Positions 1-8,488 of a DNA stretch of 64,000 nt are shown one piece after another; the first letter of the stretch is position 1, and every line of letters begins with the position of its first letter. The notes under the pieces are model-generated. The model made no database searches, was not told the origin of the DNA, and worked only from the letters and a program-made list of their open reading frames with translations. The stretch covers positions 1-64,000 of the forward strand of contig JABLXC010000001.1 in assembly GCA_013178185.1 (NCBI GenBank), read 5' to 3'. The translations under genes were made by a program, and so were the position numbers. This DNA comes from Anaerolineae bacterium. Its GTDB lineage: Bacteria > Chloroflexota > Anaerolineae > Anaerolineales > Anaerolineaceae.

Positions 1-94
1 GGCAATACATGCAGCGATATCGCTGACTGCCACTCGGTGTCTTTCCAGATCGGTGCTGTCTTTCAGTTCGATGACATTTTGGACATTCGCTCAT
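1..94 (-). CDS. IS1-like transposase, N-terminal zinc ribbon (cut by window edge)
   Basis: Only the first 31 codons lie in the window; the gene runs off the left edge. The minus-strand ATG is at 94-92. The peptide carries two CxxC pairs (CPKC at residues 4-7, CMYC at 28-31) separated by a basic stretch containing GKT, SG and QRYRC. This is the typical layout of the InsA-like zinc-binding N-terminus of IS1-family and related transposases, which bind the element ends. A possible terminal repeat lies just upstream at 136-152, consistent with this being the transposase-proximal end of an insertion sequence. The catalytic part is not visible, so the family assignment rests on the zinc ribbon alone; another family using this ribbon is possible. 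Confidence 0.7.
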   Translation of the reverse strand, partial: MSECPKCHRTERQHRSGKTPSGSQRYRCMYC

Positions 95-135
95 ACGTAT
101 ATTATAACCCAAGATTTATCCACTCCCTTATTTGG

Positions 136-152
136 GTAAGGTGGTGTCTACC
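136..152. repeat. Possible IS terminal inverted repeat (outer end near 152)
   Basis: Read inward from base 152 on the minus strand the sequence begins GGTAGACACCACCTTAC. This resembles the GG..C.CC..CTTAC pattern at the ends of IS1-type elements, and it sits about 40 bp ahead of the transposase start. The other end and the target duplication lie outside the window or cannot be confirmed, so the exact boundary is an inference. Confidence 0.4.
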
Positions 153-232
153 TCTAATATCTCTTATTTGATTCAGTATGGGCGCGTAAAAAATATGGCA
201 ACAATGGTTTTACCCAAATTTCTAAACAGGAT

Positions 233-1657
233 TTGGTAAGGTATTACAAGTCGTATATCGGTAAACGAGAACTGGAATGGAAAAAAGAACTTGGCGATGA
301 TTTAAACTGGGCATTATCCTTTGATAATTTGACAGAAAAAGAGAGAACGAAACACGTTCACCGATTACATCCATACAAGGGGAAATTCATACCTCAGTTA
401 GTTGAATATTTTTTGGATAGCCATACTGACGAATTCAAAAAAGAGGCCTTCTTTGAACCAGGCGATATTGTTTTCGATCCATTTTGCGGTAGTGGGACTA
501 CATTAGTACAGGCGAACGAATTGGGCATTCACGCGGTTGGTGTGGATGTTTCAGCTTTTAACGCTATGATCAGCAACGTAAAAATCAAGGGGCATGATTT
601 GTTCAATCTACATGAGGAAATACGAAGAATCACAATCGCGTTGAAAGAATTTGTTGCTGGTAAAAAGTATGTCGCTTTTGAGGCAGAGCTTTCAGAAGCT
701 CTCATTCATTTCAATAATCAATATTTTCCCTCCCCAGAATTCAAATATCGAGTGAGGCGAGGTGAAGTTAATGAAATGCAATTTGGAAAGGAAAAAGAAA
801 GGGAGTTCCAAAAAAATTTTGAGAGCATTGTGGCTAAATATAACATCATCATTCGTCAGGTAGGGAAGAGTTCTTTCCTTGATCAGTGGTATATCAAACC
901 CGTTCGAGAAGAATTAGAATTTGTATTTGAACAGATTCAAGAAATCCGGGACAATGACCTCAGAGAAATTTTAATTATCGTTTTGAGTCGAACGATGCGC
1001 TCTTGTAGAGCAACAACCCATGCGGATCTGGCTACTTTGATTGATCCCGTTTTTTCTCCGTATTATTGCAAAAAGCATGGGAAGATCTGCAAACCTCTTT
1101 TTTCGATGCTGAGCTGGTGGGATAGATATAGTAAAGACACTTTGCAACGGTTGGCAGAATTTCATCGTTTGAGGACAGCCACTTTTCAACGTTGTCTTGT
1201 TGGCGACTCGAGGACAATTGATATTTTTCAGGCGCTAAACCAAGTGGACAAGCCATTTGCTGATTTTGTTTTGAAACATAAGATAAAAGGCATTTTTTCA
1301 AGTCCACCATATGTTGGCTTAATTGATTATCATGATCAACACGCTTATGCGTATGATCTTTTTAAATTCGAACGTCGCGATGAACTCGAAATCGGGCCAC
1401 TCTCTCAAGGTCAAGGCAGAGAAGCCAGAGAATCATACGTAGAAGGTATTGCAAAAGTGCTGAGAAATAGCAGGAATTTTTTGGTTGATGATTTTGACAT
1501 CTTCTTGGTAGCGAATGATAAATACGATCTGTATCCACAAATTGCACAAAAAGCCGATATGTCTATCATTAACGAGTTCAAGCGCCCTGTGTTGCACCGC
1601 ACCGAAAAGAATAAAATGCCATATTCCGAAAAAATATTCCATTTAAAAGGCAAGTGA
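233..1657 (+). CDS. Site-specific DNA methyltransferase (N4/N6 amino type), 5' end uncertain
   Basis: A SAM-dependent DNA methyltransferase, probably the modification half of a type II restriction-modification pair. The SAM-binding motif FDPFCGSGTT is at residues 81-90 and the catalytic SSPPY motif at 356-360; an SPPY-type motif favours an N4-cytosine or related amino-methyltransferase. The LHPYKGKF segment before motif I is common in this family. The first usable start is TTG at 233, with only a weak AGG just upstream. The same frame is open and protein-like back to 158, just beyond the putative IS end at 152, with a stop at 155 and no ATG, GTG or TTG before 233. The native N-terminus may therefore have been lost to the insertion. 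The gene is clearly AT-richer than the core genes to its right. The restriction gene follows with the stop and next ATG one base apart. Confidence 0.8.
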   Translation: MVRYYKSYIGKRELEWKKELGDDLNWALSFDNLTEKERTKHVHRLHPYKGKFIPQLVEYFLDSHTDEFKKEAFFEPGDIVFDPFCGSGTTLVQANELGIHAVGVDVSAFNAMISNVKIKGHDLFNLHEEIRRITIALKEFVAGKKYVAFEAELSEALIHFNNQYFPSPEFKYRVRRGEVNEMQFGKEKEREFQKNFESIVAKYNIIIRQVGKSSFLDQWYIKPVREELEFVFEQIQEIRDNDLREILIIVLSRTMRSCRATTHADLATLIDPVFSPYYCKKHGKICKPLFSMLSWWDRYSKDTLQRLAEFHRLRTATFQRCLVGDSRTIDIFQALNQVDKPFADFVLKHKIKGIFSSPPYVGLIDYHDQHAYAYDLFKFERRDELEIGPLSQGQGREARESYVEGIAKVLRNSRNFLVDDFDIFLVANDKYDLYPQIAQKADMSIINEFKRPVLHRTEKNKMPYSEKIFHLKGK

Positions 1658-1658
1658 G

Positions 1659-2185
1659 ATGGGTTTAACTGAAGAGAAGTAGAAATACAAAAAATTATCA
1701 ATGACCTCACAAGTGTGACCCGTGAACCCAATCGAGAAGCCGAATTCTATGCCATTAAAAATGTGTGTCGAGATGCCCCAATCAGAAAAATTAAACCAGG
1801 GCTTGTTGATATCTGGCTTGAGGATAAAAATGGCGTTAAGTACTTAATAGACATGAAAACAGCTAAGCCCAATATTGAGGGTTTTACCGGTCACAAGCGC
1901 AAACTTCTTGAGTGGGTCGCCTTAGAGCTGGCGAAGGACCCAAATGCTATAGTTTACGCAATGATTGGCATCCCATATAACCCCTATGAACCGAAGCCTT
2001 ATGAAAGATGGACAATGAGGGGGATTTTTGATCTCGACAAAGAAGTATTGGTGGCAGAGGAATTATGGGATTTTATTGGTGGCGAAGGTGCATATCAGGA
2101 TTTGTTGGACTGCTTTGAACAAGCAGGAATCGAGCTGCGCCCTGAAATTGATGCTTACTTTGAGAAATTCAGAAATCATTTGTAG
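1659..2185 (+). pseudogene. TdeIII-like type II restriction endonuclease, frameshifted near 1675-1680
   Basis: The frame ending at 2185 encodes 156 residues from a GTG at 1715 and resembles the RE_TdeIII restriction endonuclease family: a core with LIDMKTAKP (a plausible PD-(D/E)xK Asp...Lys), then NPYEPKPYERWT, then WDFIGGEGAYQDLLD. The natural start seems to be the ATG at 1659, one base after the methyltransferase stop and behind an AAAAGG ribosome-binding site. It reads MGLTEEK and hits TAG at 1680. Shifting back one base there joins the long frame, which is open and protein-like from 1673 (REVEIQKIINDLTSV...). I read this as a one-base indel, so the nuclease is probably inactive, or starts late at 1715 without the N-terminal part. 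Sequencing error remains possible. Confidence 0.65.
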
Positions 2186-2253
2186 AAGTAAATCGCTAAA
2201 CACTGCGATTCCGCACTTTCGCTACGTTGTGTTTCGCCAATAGTCAAACCATC

Positions 2254-2279
2254 GCAGCCGCCAGAAACCTGGCGGCTGC
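2254..2279. terminator. Perfect GC-rich hairpin between convergent genes
   Basis: Two 11-base arms (GCAGCCGCCAG and its complement) surround the loop AAAC. The hairpin sits between the restriction gene and the oppositely oriented ATPase gene. No U-tract follows on either strand, so its role as a terminator is inferred only from position. Confidence 0.45.
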
Positions 2280-2327
2280 TGTTGCGAGGGTAAGGAGGAA
2301 CCCATGCCCAAACAAGCTGCGGGCGGC

Positions 2328-4658
2328 TCAGGTTTTGTAAGCCAGCAGCCGCAGGCCGTTTAGCACAACCAGAACGGTGCTGCCTTCGTGCCCCACTACC
2401 CCCAAAGGCAGGGGCAGGCTGGCGCCGAAGGCGCTAACCACCAGCAGAACGATGACGGCCAGGGCGAAGACCAGGTTTTGCCAGACGATGCGGCGGGCCT
2501 GCCGGGCCAGCCCCACCGTGTGGGGGAGTTTTTGCAGGTCTTCCGACATCAGAACCACATCGGCGGTTTCCATGGCAACGTCTGTGCCCGCGCCACCCAT
2601 CGCGATGCCTACATCCGCGATGGCGAGGGCCGGGGCATCATTGACGCCGTCGCCCACCATGGCGACGGGGCCGTATTTCTCCCGCAGGCGCTGGATCATC
2701 TGGACCTTATCCTGCGGCAACAGGCTGGCGTGAAATTCATCCACGCCGGTCTGAGCGGCGACCCGCGCCGCGACCCGCTCGTTGTCGCCGGTCAGCATCA
2801 CCACCCGCTCGACTCCAGCCTGTTTGAGGCGCGCCACCATCCCGGCGGCGTCCGGACGGACGGTATCCGCCGCCCCGAAGGACCCCAGCCAGCCCCTGGC
2901 GGGGCTGTACACCAGCATGACGGTTTGACCTTCATCTTCCAGACGCTCCATCTCCGCCAGCATCCCGGCTGGGATCTGGACGCCGCATTCGAAGAAGAAA
3001 CGCCGCCCGCCGATCCAAACCGGAGTCATGTCCACGCGCCCTTCAACGCCCTGGCCCGGGATGGCGCGAAAATCGGTGCAGATGGGCAATTCGATCCTGC
3101 GCTCGCGGGCTTCTTTGACCAGCGCGGCGGCCAGCGGGTGTTCCGAGCGGGCTTCAACGGCGGCTGCTATCCGGAGCAGTTCCTGTTCTTCCAGGCCATT
3201 GGCCGGTTTCAGCGTGGCCAGGCGGGGTTTTCCGGTCGTCAATGTGCCGGTTTTATCGAAAGCGATCACCTTGAGCATGGCGGCGCGTTCGAGGTGAGCG
3301 CCGCCTTTGAACAGCACACCGTTGCGCGCCCCGTTGGCGATGGCCGAGAGAATGCTGGCGGGGGTGGAGATCACCAGCGCGCAGGGGGAGGCGACCACCA
3401 GCCAGGTCATAGCCCGGTAAAAGGACGGGTAGAAAGCCTGGTTGAGCGCCAGCGTGGGCAGGAGGATGAGCAGCACCGCGCCGCCCAGAACGAAGAGAGC
3501 ATAGATCTGCTCAAAGTTATCCAGCATTCGTTGGGTTTGGGCTTTACTGGCCTGCGCTTCTTCGACCATCTGGACGATGCGCGCCAGGGTGGTGTCTTTC
3601 GCCGTGCGGGCTGTTCGAATTTCCAACGAGCCGTTGCCGTTCACCGTCCCGGCAAAAACGACGTCGCCGGGCTGTTTGTGCACCGGCATTGACTCGCCGG
3701 TAATGTTGGCCTGGTTGACGTCCGAGTTCCCCGTGACGACCTCGCCGTCAATGGGAAAGCGCTCACCGGGCCGCACCATCACCAGGTCGCCCACCACCAA
3801 TTTTTCAACCGGAAGCGCGACCAACCGGGAGCCGCGCCGGACGGTTGCGACGGGCGGGCGCAGGTCGAGCAATTTCTCGATTGCCTTCCGGCTGCGATCC
3901 ATGGCGTAGCTTTGCAGCGTGTTGGAAAGCGAGAACAAAAAGAGCAGCACAGTGCCTTCCAACGGCTGCCCGATGACGGCTGCGCCCACGGCCGCCAGGA
4001 TCATCAACAGGTTGACATCCAGCCGCTTTTCTTTGAGCGTCTCGATGCCGTCCAACAGGCCGTAGTACCCGCCAGCGGCAAAGGCCAGGGCGTAAAAGAC
4101 AGTGATCAAGGCGGGCTCGACTGTCGCTCTGCTCAGAAAATACGCCAGACCGGCAAAAAGAGCGGTCAGGGCGGTCAGGATGATCTCTACCTGCTGGCGC
4201 TGAATGCCCGCCCTTTCCGGCTGGGCGGTCTCTGGCTGGCGGAAGGTCTCGTCCAGGGCGGCGGCCTCGCTGCCGATGACCGCTGGCTGATTAAGTCTAA
4301 CCTCGATGGCACCAATCCCGCCAGATGATTCGAAGTGCGTGACCGGCAGGTTGCCGCTGCCAAGCTGATTGTAATAGCTCACCAGTTCATCCGAAAGGCT
4401 GGCGGTGCAGGCCGCGCAGGCCTCGGGGCCTTTCAGACGGCATTGCAACACCCGCGCTGTGGCTTTCTTGCCTGCAGCTTTGATCATCTGAAGCGCCTGT
4501 TCGCGCGTCAGCAGGCGCGGGTCGTAGTGAATCTGAAGACGTCCGTTTTCGAGGTCGTAGCCGGCATCTTGTATCCCTTTGTAGCCGCGCAGAGTATCGC
4601 TCAAGACCTCTGTGCAGCGTGAACTGTGTTCAGGTATGGATGACGTGATGGTGGACAT
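2328..4658 (-). CDS. PIB-4-type heavy-metal/iron efflux P-type ATPase
   Basis: An inner-membrane P-type ATPase that expels a divalent metal using ATP. Visible motifs are TGES (around residues 320-323), the membrane SPC motif (S424-P425-C426), the phosphorylation motif DKTGTLT (Asp468), GDGVNDAPA, and HEGST near the C-terminus (His757). SPC together with HEG(G/S)T is the signature of the PIB-4 subgroup (CoaT, CtpD, PfeT and FrvA are examples), linked to Co, Fe(II) or Zn rather than Cu. The N-terminus contains a degenerate HMA-like region with no GMxCxxC; the only CxxC is in an EACAAC segment. The gene follows a Fur/PerR-family regulator by 15 bp on the same strand and is presumably cotranscribed with it. 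Of the listed members, PfeT is PerR/Fur-controlled iron efflux, which makes Fe(II) a reasonable guess; the substrate is not proven. Confidence 0.9.
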   Translation of the reverse strand: MSTITSSIPEHSSRCTEVLSDTLRGYKGIQDAGYDLENGRLQIHYDPRLLTREQALQMIKAAGKKATARVLQCRLKGPEACAACTASLSDELVSYYNQLGSGNLPVTHFESSGGIGAIEVRLNQPAVIGSEAAALDETFRQPETAQPERAGIQRQQVEIILTALTALFAGLAYFLSRATVEPALITVFYALAFAAGGYYGLLDGIETLKEKRLDVNLLMILAAVGAAVIGQPLEGTVLLFLFSLSNTLQSYAMDRSRKAIEKLLDLRPPVATVRRGSRLVALPVEKLVVGDLVMVRPGERFPIDGEVVTGNSDVNQANITGESMPVHKQPGDVVFAGTVNGNGSLEIRTARTAKDTTLARIVQMVEEAQASKAQTQRMLDNFEQIYALFVLGGAVLLILLPTLALNQAFYPSFYRAMTWLVVASPCALVISTPASILSAIANGARNGVLFKGGAHLERAAMLKVIAFDKTGTLTTGKPRLATLKPANGLEEQELLRIAAAVEARSEHPLAAALVKEARERRIELPICTDFRAIPGQGVEGRVDMTPVWIGGRRFFFECGVQIPAGMLAEMERLEDEGQTVMLVYSPARGWLGSFGAADTVRPDAAGMVARLKQAGVERVVMLTGDNERVAARVAAQTGVDEFHASLLPQDKVQMIQRLREKYGPVAMVGDGVNDAPALAIADVGIAMGGAGTDVAMETADVVLMSEDLQKLPHTVGLARQARRIVWQNLVFALAVIVLLVVSAFGASLPLPLGVVGHEGSTVLVVLNGLRLLAYKT

Positions 4659-4673
4659 GCTTGGACAACTCCC

Positions 4674-5129
4674 TTACTGTGCGGCGGCGCTCCCCTTCGA
4701 GACTTCTTTCTTCTGGCAATTCGGGCACAGGCCGTAATACAACACTCGCGAGCCAAGCAGGCGGTAGCCTGAAGTTTGCTCGATTTCCTCATCGAGATGA
4801 TGCACGTAACGGCTGGGGATATCCACAATGCGGTGGCAGGAGATGCATGCCAGGTTGACGTGCGGTTCGGTATCCGCATCGTAGTGGAGAGCGTCGTCGC
4901 CGGCGTCTCCCAGGATGTTGATCGCTCCGGCGTTCACCAGCGCGTCCAGCGTGTTGTAAACTGTCGCCAGGCTGAGGGTATCGTCTTCCCGGCGCAGTTG
5001 TTCGTAGATTTGCTGCGCGCTGGGATGTTCTTTGCTCTCCGCCAGCGCCTGACAGATCGCCTTTCGCTGGGGAGTGATGCGGTGTCCCGCCTGCTTTAAG
5101 GTATCCAGAAGAAAGTAAAGGGTTGCCAT
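4674..5129 (-). CDS. Fur/PerR-family metal-responsive repressor
   Basis: A 151-residue DNA-binding regulator of the Fur superfamily. The winged-helix half contains HRITPQRKAI and LSLATVYNTLDAL. The dimerisation half carries two CxxC pairs (CISC, CPNC) that normally hold the structural zinc. Relative to the PerR regulatory site, the HPSA histidine, the His before CISC and the IVDI aspartate are present, but the second His of the usual HxH is Asn (PHVN). Whether it senses iron, peroxide, zinc or manganese is therefore open. It is the first gene of a two-gene operon with the PIB-4 ATPase. The 40-bp palindrome 10 bp upstream of its start contains two overlapping near-perfect Per boxes, which implies autoregulation. 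Confidence 0.9.
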   Translation of the reverse strand: MATLYFLLDTLKQAGHRITPQRKAICQALAESKEHPSAQQIYEQLRREDDTLSLATVYNTLDALVNAGAINILGDAGDDALHYDADTEPHVNLACISCHRIVDIPSRYVHHLDEEIEQTSGYRLLGSRVLYYGLCPNCQKKEVSKGSAAAQ

Positions 5130-5139
5130 AGCCGCCTTG

Positions 5140-5179
5140 TTATTTATAATTATTCTAAATTTAGAATAATTATAAATAA
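5140..5179. promoter_or_regulatory. Perfect 40-bp palindrome: double Per/Fur-type operator
   Basis: The two 20-base halves (5140-5159, 5160-5179) are exact reverse complements. Within it, TTATAATTATTCTAA and, symmetrically, TTAGAATAATTATAA each differ by one base from the 7-1-7 Per box consensus TTATAATnATTATAA. It begins 10 bp upstream of the regulator's start codon, so binding should block transcription of the regulator-ATPase operon. Confidence 0.85.
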
Positions 5180-5459
5180 ACTTAAGGAAGCTGTCAAGAG
5201 CACAGCAGGATCAAGAACGCCTTGTGAATTCTTTGGCGAAGCGATTTTTGAGCGGTATATCACTCCCCTGTTCTAGAACCGATTTCGGGGCCGAATCGGC
5301 TGCGGCGTAACAATTTTCCCGCTCGCCCCGTGTGCACAACGCTGGCAAATTATCGATTTTTGGTTTTACACCTCTTTGCATTGAAGTATTCCCCAAAAAA
5401 TACCCCATTATGGGATATTTGCATTGCACAATTAGCATTATTTTATTGCGAAGGTGAGT

Positions 5460-5681
5460 ATGTCCAAAATCATCTACACTGAACAATATAAGAAATTTCT
5501 TGAAAGATTATGCCAAGCGCGAAAAGAAAAGAGCTTGACTCAAGCGGAAGTTGCAAAAGCGTTAGGAAAACATCAATCCTATGTGGCGAAATGTGAAAGT
5601 GGAGAACGACGAGTAGATATTATAGAACTTGTCAAATTTGCTCAACTTTACGGAAAACCGCTGGATTATTTTGTGGAGTAA
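5460..5681 (+). CDS. Small XRE-family helix-turn-helix regulator
   Basis: A 73-residue protein that is essentially one Cro/CI-type helix-turn-helix domain: RKEKSLTQAEVAKALGKHQS followed by the recognition-helix region YVAKCESGERRVD. I choose ATG 5460 because AAGGTG lies just upstream; GTG 5454 would overlap that site and add two residues. Such minimal XRE proteins commonly act as autoregulators of restriction-modification, toxin or mobile modules. The gene lies in an AT-rich patch unlike its flanks, and its stop overlaps the start of a 27-codon stub whose remainder seems to be missing. It may be the survivor of a truncated laterally acquired operon. Confidence 0.75.
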   Translation: MSKIIYTEQYKKFLERLCQARKEKSLTQAEVAKALGKHQSYVAKCESGERRVDIIELVKFAQLYGKPLDYFVE

Positions 5682-5764
5682 TGATGACTGAAAGAAAGTT
5701 GAGCAAAGCGAAGGAAACTGTCGCGCAAGTGTGGCGCGCAAATGATGCAGGCATCCTATCTTGA
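5681..5764 (+). pseudogene. Truncated 27-codon ORF coupled to the XRE gene
   Basis: An ATG overlaps the TAA of the XRE gene (TAATG) and starts a short frame, MMTERKLSKAKETV..., that stops at 5764, inside the 3' end of the opposing hydrolase gene. Tight coupling suggests it was the second gene of an operon, cut off where the AT-rich patch meets core DNA. No function can be assigned. It could also be a genuine micro-ORF. Confidence 0.4.
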
Positions 5765-8044
5765 CCAGCGGATGCCGAGATCATCCAGCACGACCACGCC
5801 GGCTTTCGTCCGGTCAAAGGTGAAGCGGATGGCGGCCAGGCTGGCAGCATCGAAGGCCGGGTTGGCAGCGCTGAACTGGTTCAGTGGGAATTCGTAATAG
5901 CGCAGCACGACCTCAGAGGCGGGCAGGTGCATTCCCATCCAACTGGCTTTGGCAATGCGGCCCTCGATCTGCGGCTGCAACAATGCGACACGGCTGAGCG
6001 GCAGGCGGGCAGAGTTCCCGCGCGCGTCGATGGCTTCGATTGTGAGGTCGATGGGCTGGCGGTAAAATTCGCTTCGTTTCCAGGCAGTCGCTTTCAGCGC
6101 CTCTGGATTGGGGTTTTCGTTGGCGTCGGCCAGGGAGAATACCAGCGCGCCTGAGGTTCCCCTTTCGAACCCCTCCACTGGCAGGTAGATGGTGTAGCTT
6201 CCAGCGTCGCTGCTGGCGGCAGTGTTATCCCACCCCAGATAAACGGCGGTATTGCCCGTGCTGCCCCATTTGGAAGGAATTTGTGCTTCGCGCCATATCG
6301 TCAGGTTCTGGCTGGTTTGAACACCCCCTGGCAAGGTCGTTGTGCCAGGGTCCACGTCTTCTTCGTACCTGCTGATGAAGGTCGTGCGGGCGTCGGCGTA
6401 CTGGTTTAACAGCAAGGTCTCAGGCAACCAACCTGGCGCAGCGCGCCCATCCCTGAAGAGGGGCAGGTAGCCGGTTTGTCCGTTGAGCGCTGCCTCCAGA
6501 AAGGCGGAGAGGTACACCCTGGCGACTTGCTGCTGGTCTTCCGGCGGGATCAATTGGCGGGTGTTAAAAAGGTATGCGACTGGCCGGGGCATATCCAGAC
6601 GTCCCCAGCGGGTATTGAACTGGCCGTGGTTGGCGCCGTACAGGTACAGGCCGGCTTTGAACCAGGGTTGCCCGTCCGTAAATTGAACCCGCGCGTACTG
6701 CCGGGCGCCCATGAAGGTGATAACATCCATGTCCTGCGCCCCGTGCATCACAAAATAGTTGATATTTTCCAGCTGGAGCGGTTTTTGGGAGGGTTGGTAG
6801 GTGCCATCCACCGGCGCAATGGCGGCCACCGCCCGGATGTTGAAGTTGTAGTCGAACGAGATGCTTGCATCGCCAGGGTAATGCGAAAGCTGGCTGAAGA
6901 CGGCCGCAGCGACAACCGCTTCGCCACCGCGCGAATGCCCGATCAGGGCAATGCGGCCCAGATCCACCCTGTGGTAGAAAGGATTGCCTGGGGTCTCATT
7001 CCAACCACGCCACATTTTCAGATGTTCCAGTAGCAACCAGGCGCGCCCGTCGTTTTCTTCCTTCAGGCTGGCCAGAAAGAGCACATCGGCTGTTGGCGAG
7101 AGGTTCAAAAAGTTTTCGTCTACCGAAACGGCGATAAAGCCCCGGCTGGCGAAGAGCGCCCCCAGGTAATCGTAGCCGGTGTCTGATACATCCTCCATAA
7201 AATGATTGCCATGAACCAGCAGCACAAGCGGAAAGGGGCCTTTGCCCTGCGGGTACCAGACCCGGCCGTTCAGCGGCAGCGCGTCGGGCCCAAATCCCCA
7301 GTAAGCTGTGCGCAGGAAGGACCATCCCTTCAGGAACTTGCTGCCGTCCACGCGGGGGGTGACCAACCCGGCTTCAGTCGCGAATTCCGGCCTGCGCCGG
7401 TCGTCTCCGCTACCGTAGGTCAGGGTCTTCACTGCGTACTGTCCCGGCGTGGATGGGTCATCCAGTTCGAGCGCTGCGACCGTGCCCGAACCCCAGTTCG
7501 ACTTCAGCGGGGGTTGCGCAGGGCTGCCTTCCCAGAGCAGCCAGATGAGTCCGGCGAGCAGCCCCAGCGCGGCCAGCGCCAGCCCGCCCCAGGCGGCGCG
7601 TTGCTGGGTTTTGGTAAGCCCTTTCCGCTCCGGATACAGAAGGATGGCGATGCAGGCACCGATGAGCGAAAGCACCAAGACGCCCCCGGCGGTTATTGCG
7701 AGCAAGCCGATGATCACGCTGGTCGCGAGCAGCCCCAGCAGCAGCGTCAGGCCTGTTGCGGCAACCAGCGCCGTAATGTAAAAAGCTGGCAAGAGGTTGG
7801 CCAGCCGGAGCGCCAGGGTGGCCAGCCCACCAAATGCAGCCAATAGCGCCAACAATGCCAACATCCCCACAAAAAACGTCAGCGGGCTGTGGAGGAAGAA
7901 CAAGTTGTACGCCGTAATGAAAGTAACCGCCGCCAAGCCGGACACCAGCCCCCAGGCGGCGCCTTTCCAGGCGCGCCGCCTGAGCGGAGAATCTGCTTGC
8001 AGATGTTTCCATTTTTCAGAGATTTGCGTTCGAATCTTTAACAT
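5756..8044 (-). CDS. Membrane-anchored alpha/beta hydrolase
   Basis: A 762-residue protein whose first ~170 residues form about six hydrophobic membrane segments, followed by a large extracytoplasmic part. An alpha/beta-hydrolase core is visible: an oxyanion-type VLLVHGNH strand, the nucleophile elbow GHSRGG (Ser371), a later GAQDMDV acidic strand and a GANHGQFN histidine, in the expected order for a Ser-Asp-His triad. It resembles dienelactone-hydrolase/lipase-like esterases. A C-terminal ~200-residue region rich in beta strands may be a binding domain. The substrate is unknown. The stop overlaps the 3' end of the small plus-strand stub. No operon partner is evident, as the next minus-strand gene upstream is about 130 bp away. 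Confidence 0.75.
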   Translation of the reverse strand: MLKIRTQISEKWKHLQADSPLRRRAWKGAAWGLVSGLAAVTFITAYNLFFLHSPLTFFVGMLALLALLAAFGGLATLALRLANLLPAFYITALVAATGLTLLLGLLATSVIIGLLAITAGGVLVLSLIGACIAILLYPERKGLTKTQQRAAWGGLALAALGLLAGLIWLLWEGSPAQPPLKSNWGSGTVAALELDDPSTPGQYAVKTLTYGSGDDRRRPEFATEAGLVTPRVDGSKFLKGWSFLRTAYWGFGPDALPLNGRVWYPQGKGPFPLVLLVHGNHFMEDVSDTGYDYLGALFASRGFIAVSVDENFLNLSPTADVLFLASLKEENDGRAWLLLEHLKMWRGWNETPGNPFYHRVDLGRIALIGHSRGGEAVVAAAVFSQLSHYPGDASISFDYNFNIRAVAAIAPVDGTYQPSQKPLQLENINYFVMHGAQDMDVITFMGARQYARVQFTDGQPWFKAGLYLYGANHGQFNTRWGRLDMPRPVAYLFNTRQLIPPEDQQQVARVYLSAFLEAALNGQTGYLPLFRDGRAAPGWLPETLLLNQYADARTTFISRYEEDVDPGTTTLPGGVQTSQNLTIWREAQIPSKWGSTGNTAVYLGWDNTAASSDAGSYTIYLPVEGFERGTSGALVFSLADANENPNPEALKATAWKRSEFYRQPIDLTIEAIDARGNSARLPLSRVALLQPQIEGRIAKASWMGMHLPASEVVLRYYEFPLNQFSAANPAFDAASLAAIRFTFDRTKAGVVVLDDLGIRWSR

Positions 8045-8173
8045 GAGCAGGTAGAAGGGATTAGGAATTTTTTGATCACGGCTTAAGCATAGCAGAATTT
8101 TGAAACCTTGCCAGACTGGCGTTTCGATGCATGGCTTTGTTTGATAGCCCTTGCCGGGGCTTTCTCCTGGCCT

Positions 8174-8488
8174 TTACAGAAGCGCCTGAAGCGCCAGCAG
8201 CGCGCCCATCCCGGCCAGAATAGTTAACACTGCGTTGCGTGTTCGCCAGGCAACCAGGGCGGCAACCAGACCGGCCAGCAGCCGCAGGTTGCCAGCGGAG
8301 AGATTGACCTGCCCCGATTGCACCAGCAGTTCGGGGAAGATAATGGCGGAAAGCACCGCCGGGGGGATGAAGCGCAGCGAGCGCTGCGCCAGCGCCGGGA
8401 TCTTCATCTGCCCGAACAGCAGGATGAAAGACAGCCGGATGAGATAGGTGAGGATGCCGCCCAGGACGATGATCAGCCAGATTTTCAT
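8174..8488 (-). CDS. azlD: AzlD-type branched-chain amino acid exporter subunit
   Basis: A small (104 residues) hydrophobic protein with about four membrane helices, matching AzlD: an early LTYLIRLSFILL segment and RFIPPAVLSAI. AzlD partners the larger AzlC in exporting branched-chain amino acids, or small molecules mistaken for them. The start is ATG 8488, which overlaps the azlC stop in an ATGA arrangement. A longer frame begins within azlC but would add 20 residues with no family resemblance. Translational coupling with azlC fits a two-subunit permease. Confidence 0.88.
   Translation of the reverse strand: MKIWLIIVLGGILTYLIRLSFILLFGQMKIPALAQRSLRFIPPAVLSAIIFPELLVQSGQVNLSAGNLRLLAGLVAALVAWRTRNAVLTILAGMGALLALQALL

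Noticed and set aside
2388..3692. A 434-codon open frame opposite the metal ATPase
   Set aside because: Antisense to a gene with clear P-type motifs; its composition (many His, Gln, Gly, Arg) is typical of GC-rich shadow frames.
5211..5486. A 91-codon minus-strand frame between the palindrome and the XRE gene
   Set aside because: Overlaps the XRE start on the opposite strand, lacks a ribosome-binding site and has no recognisable motif.
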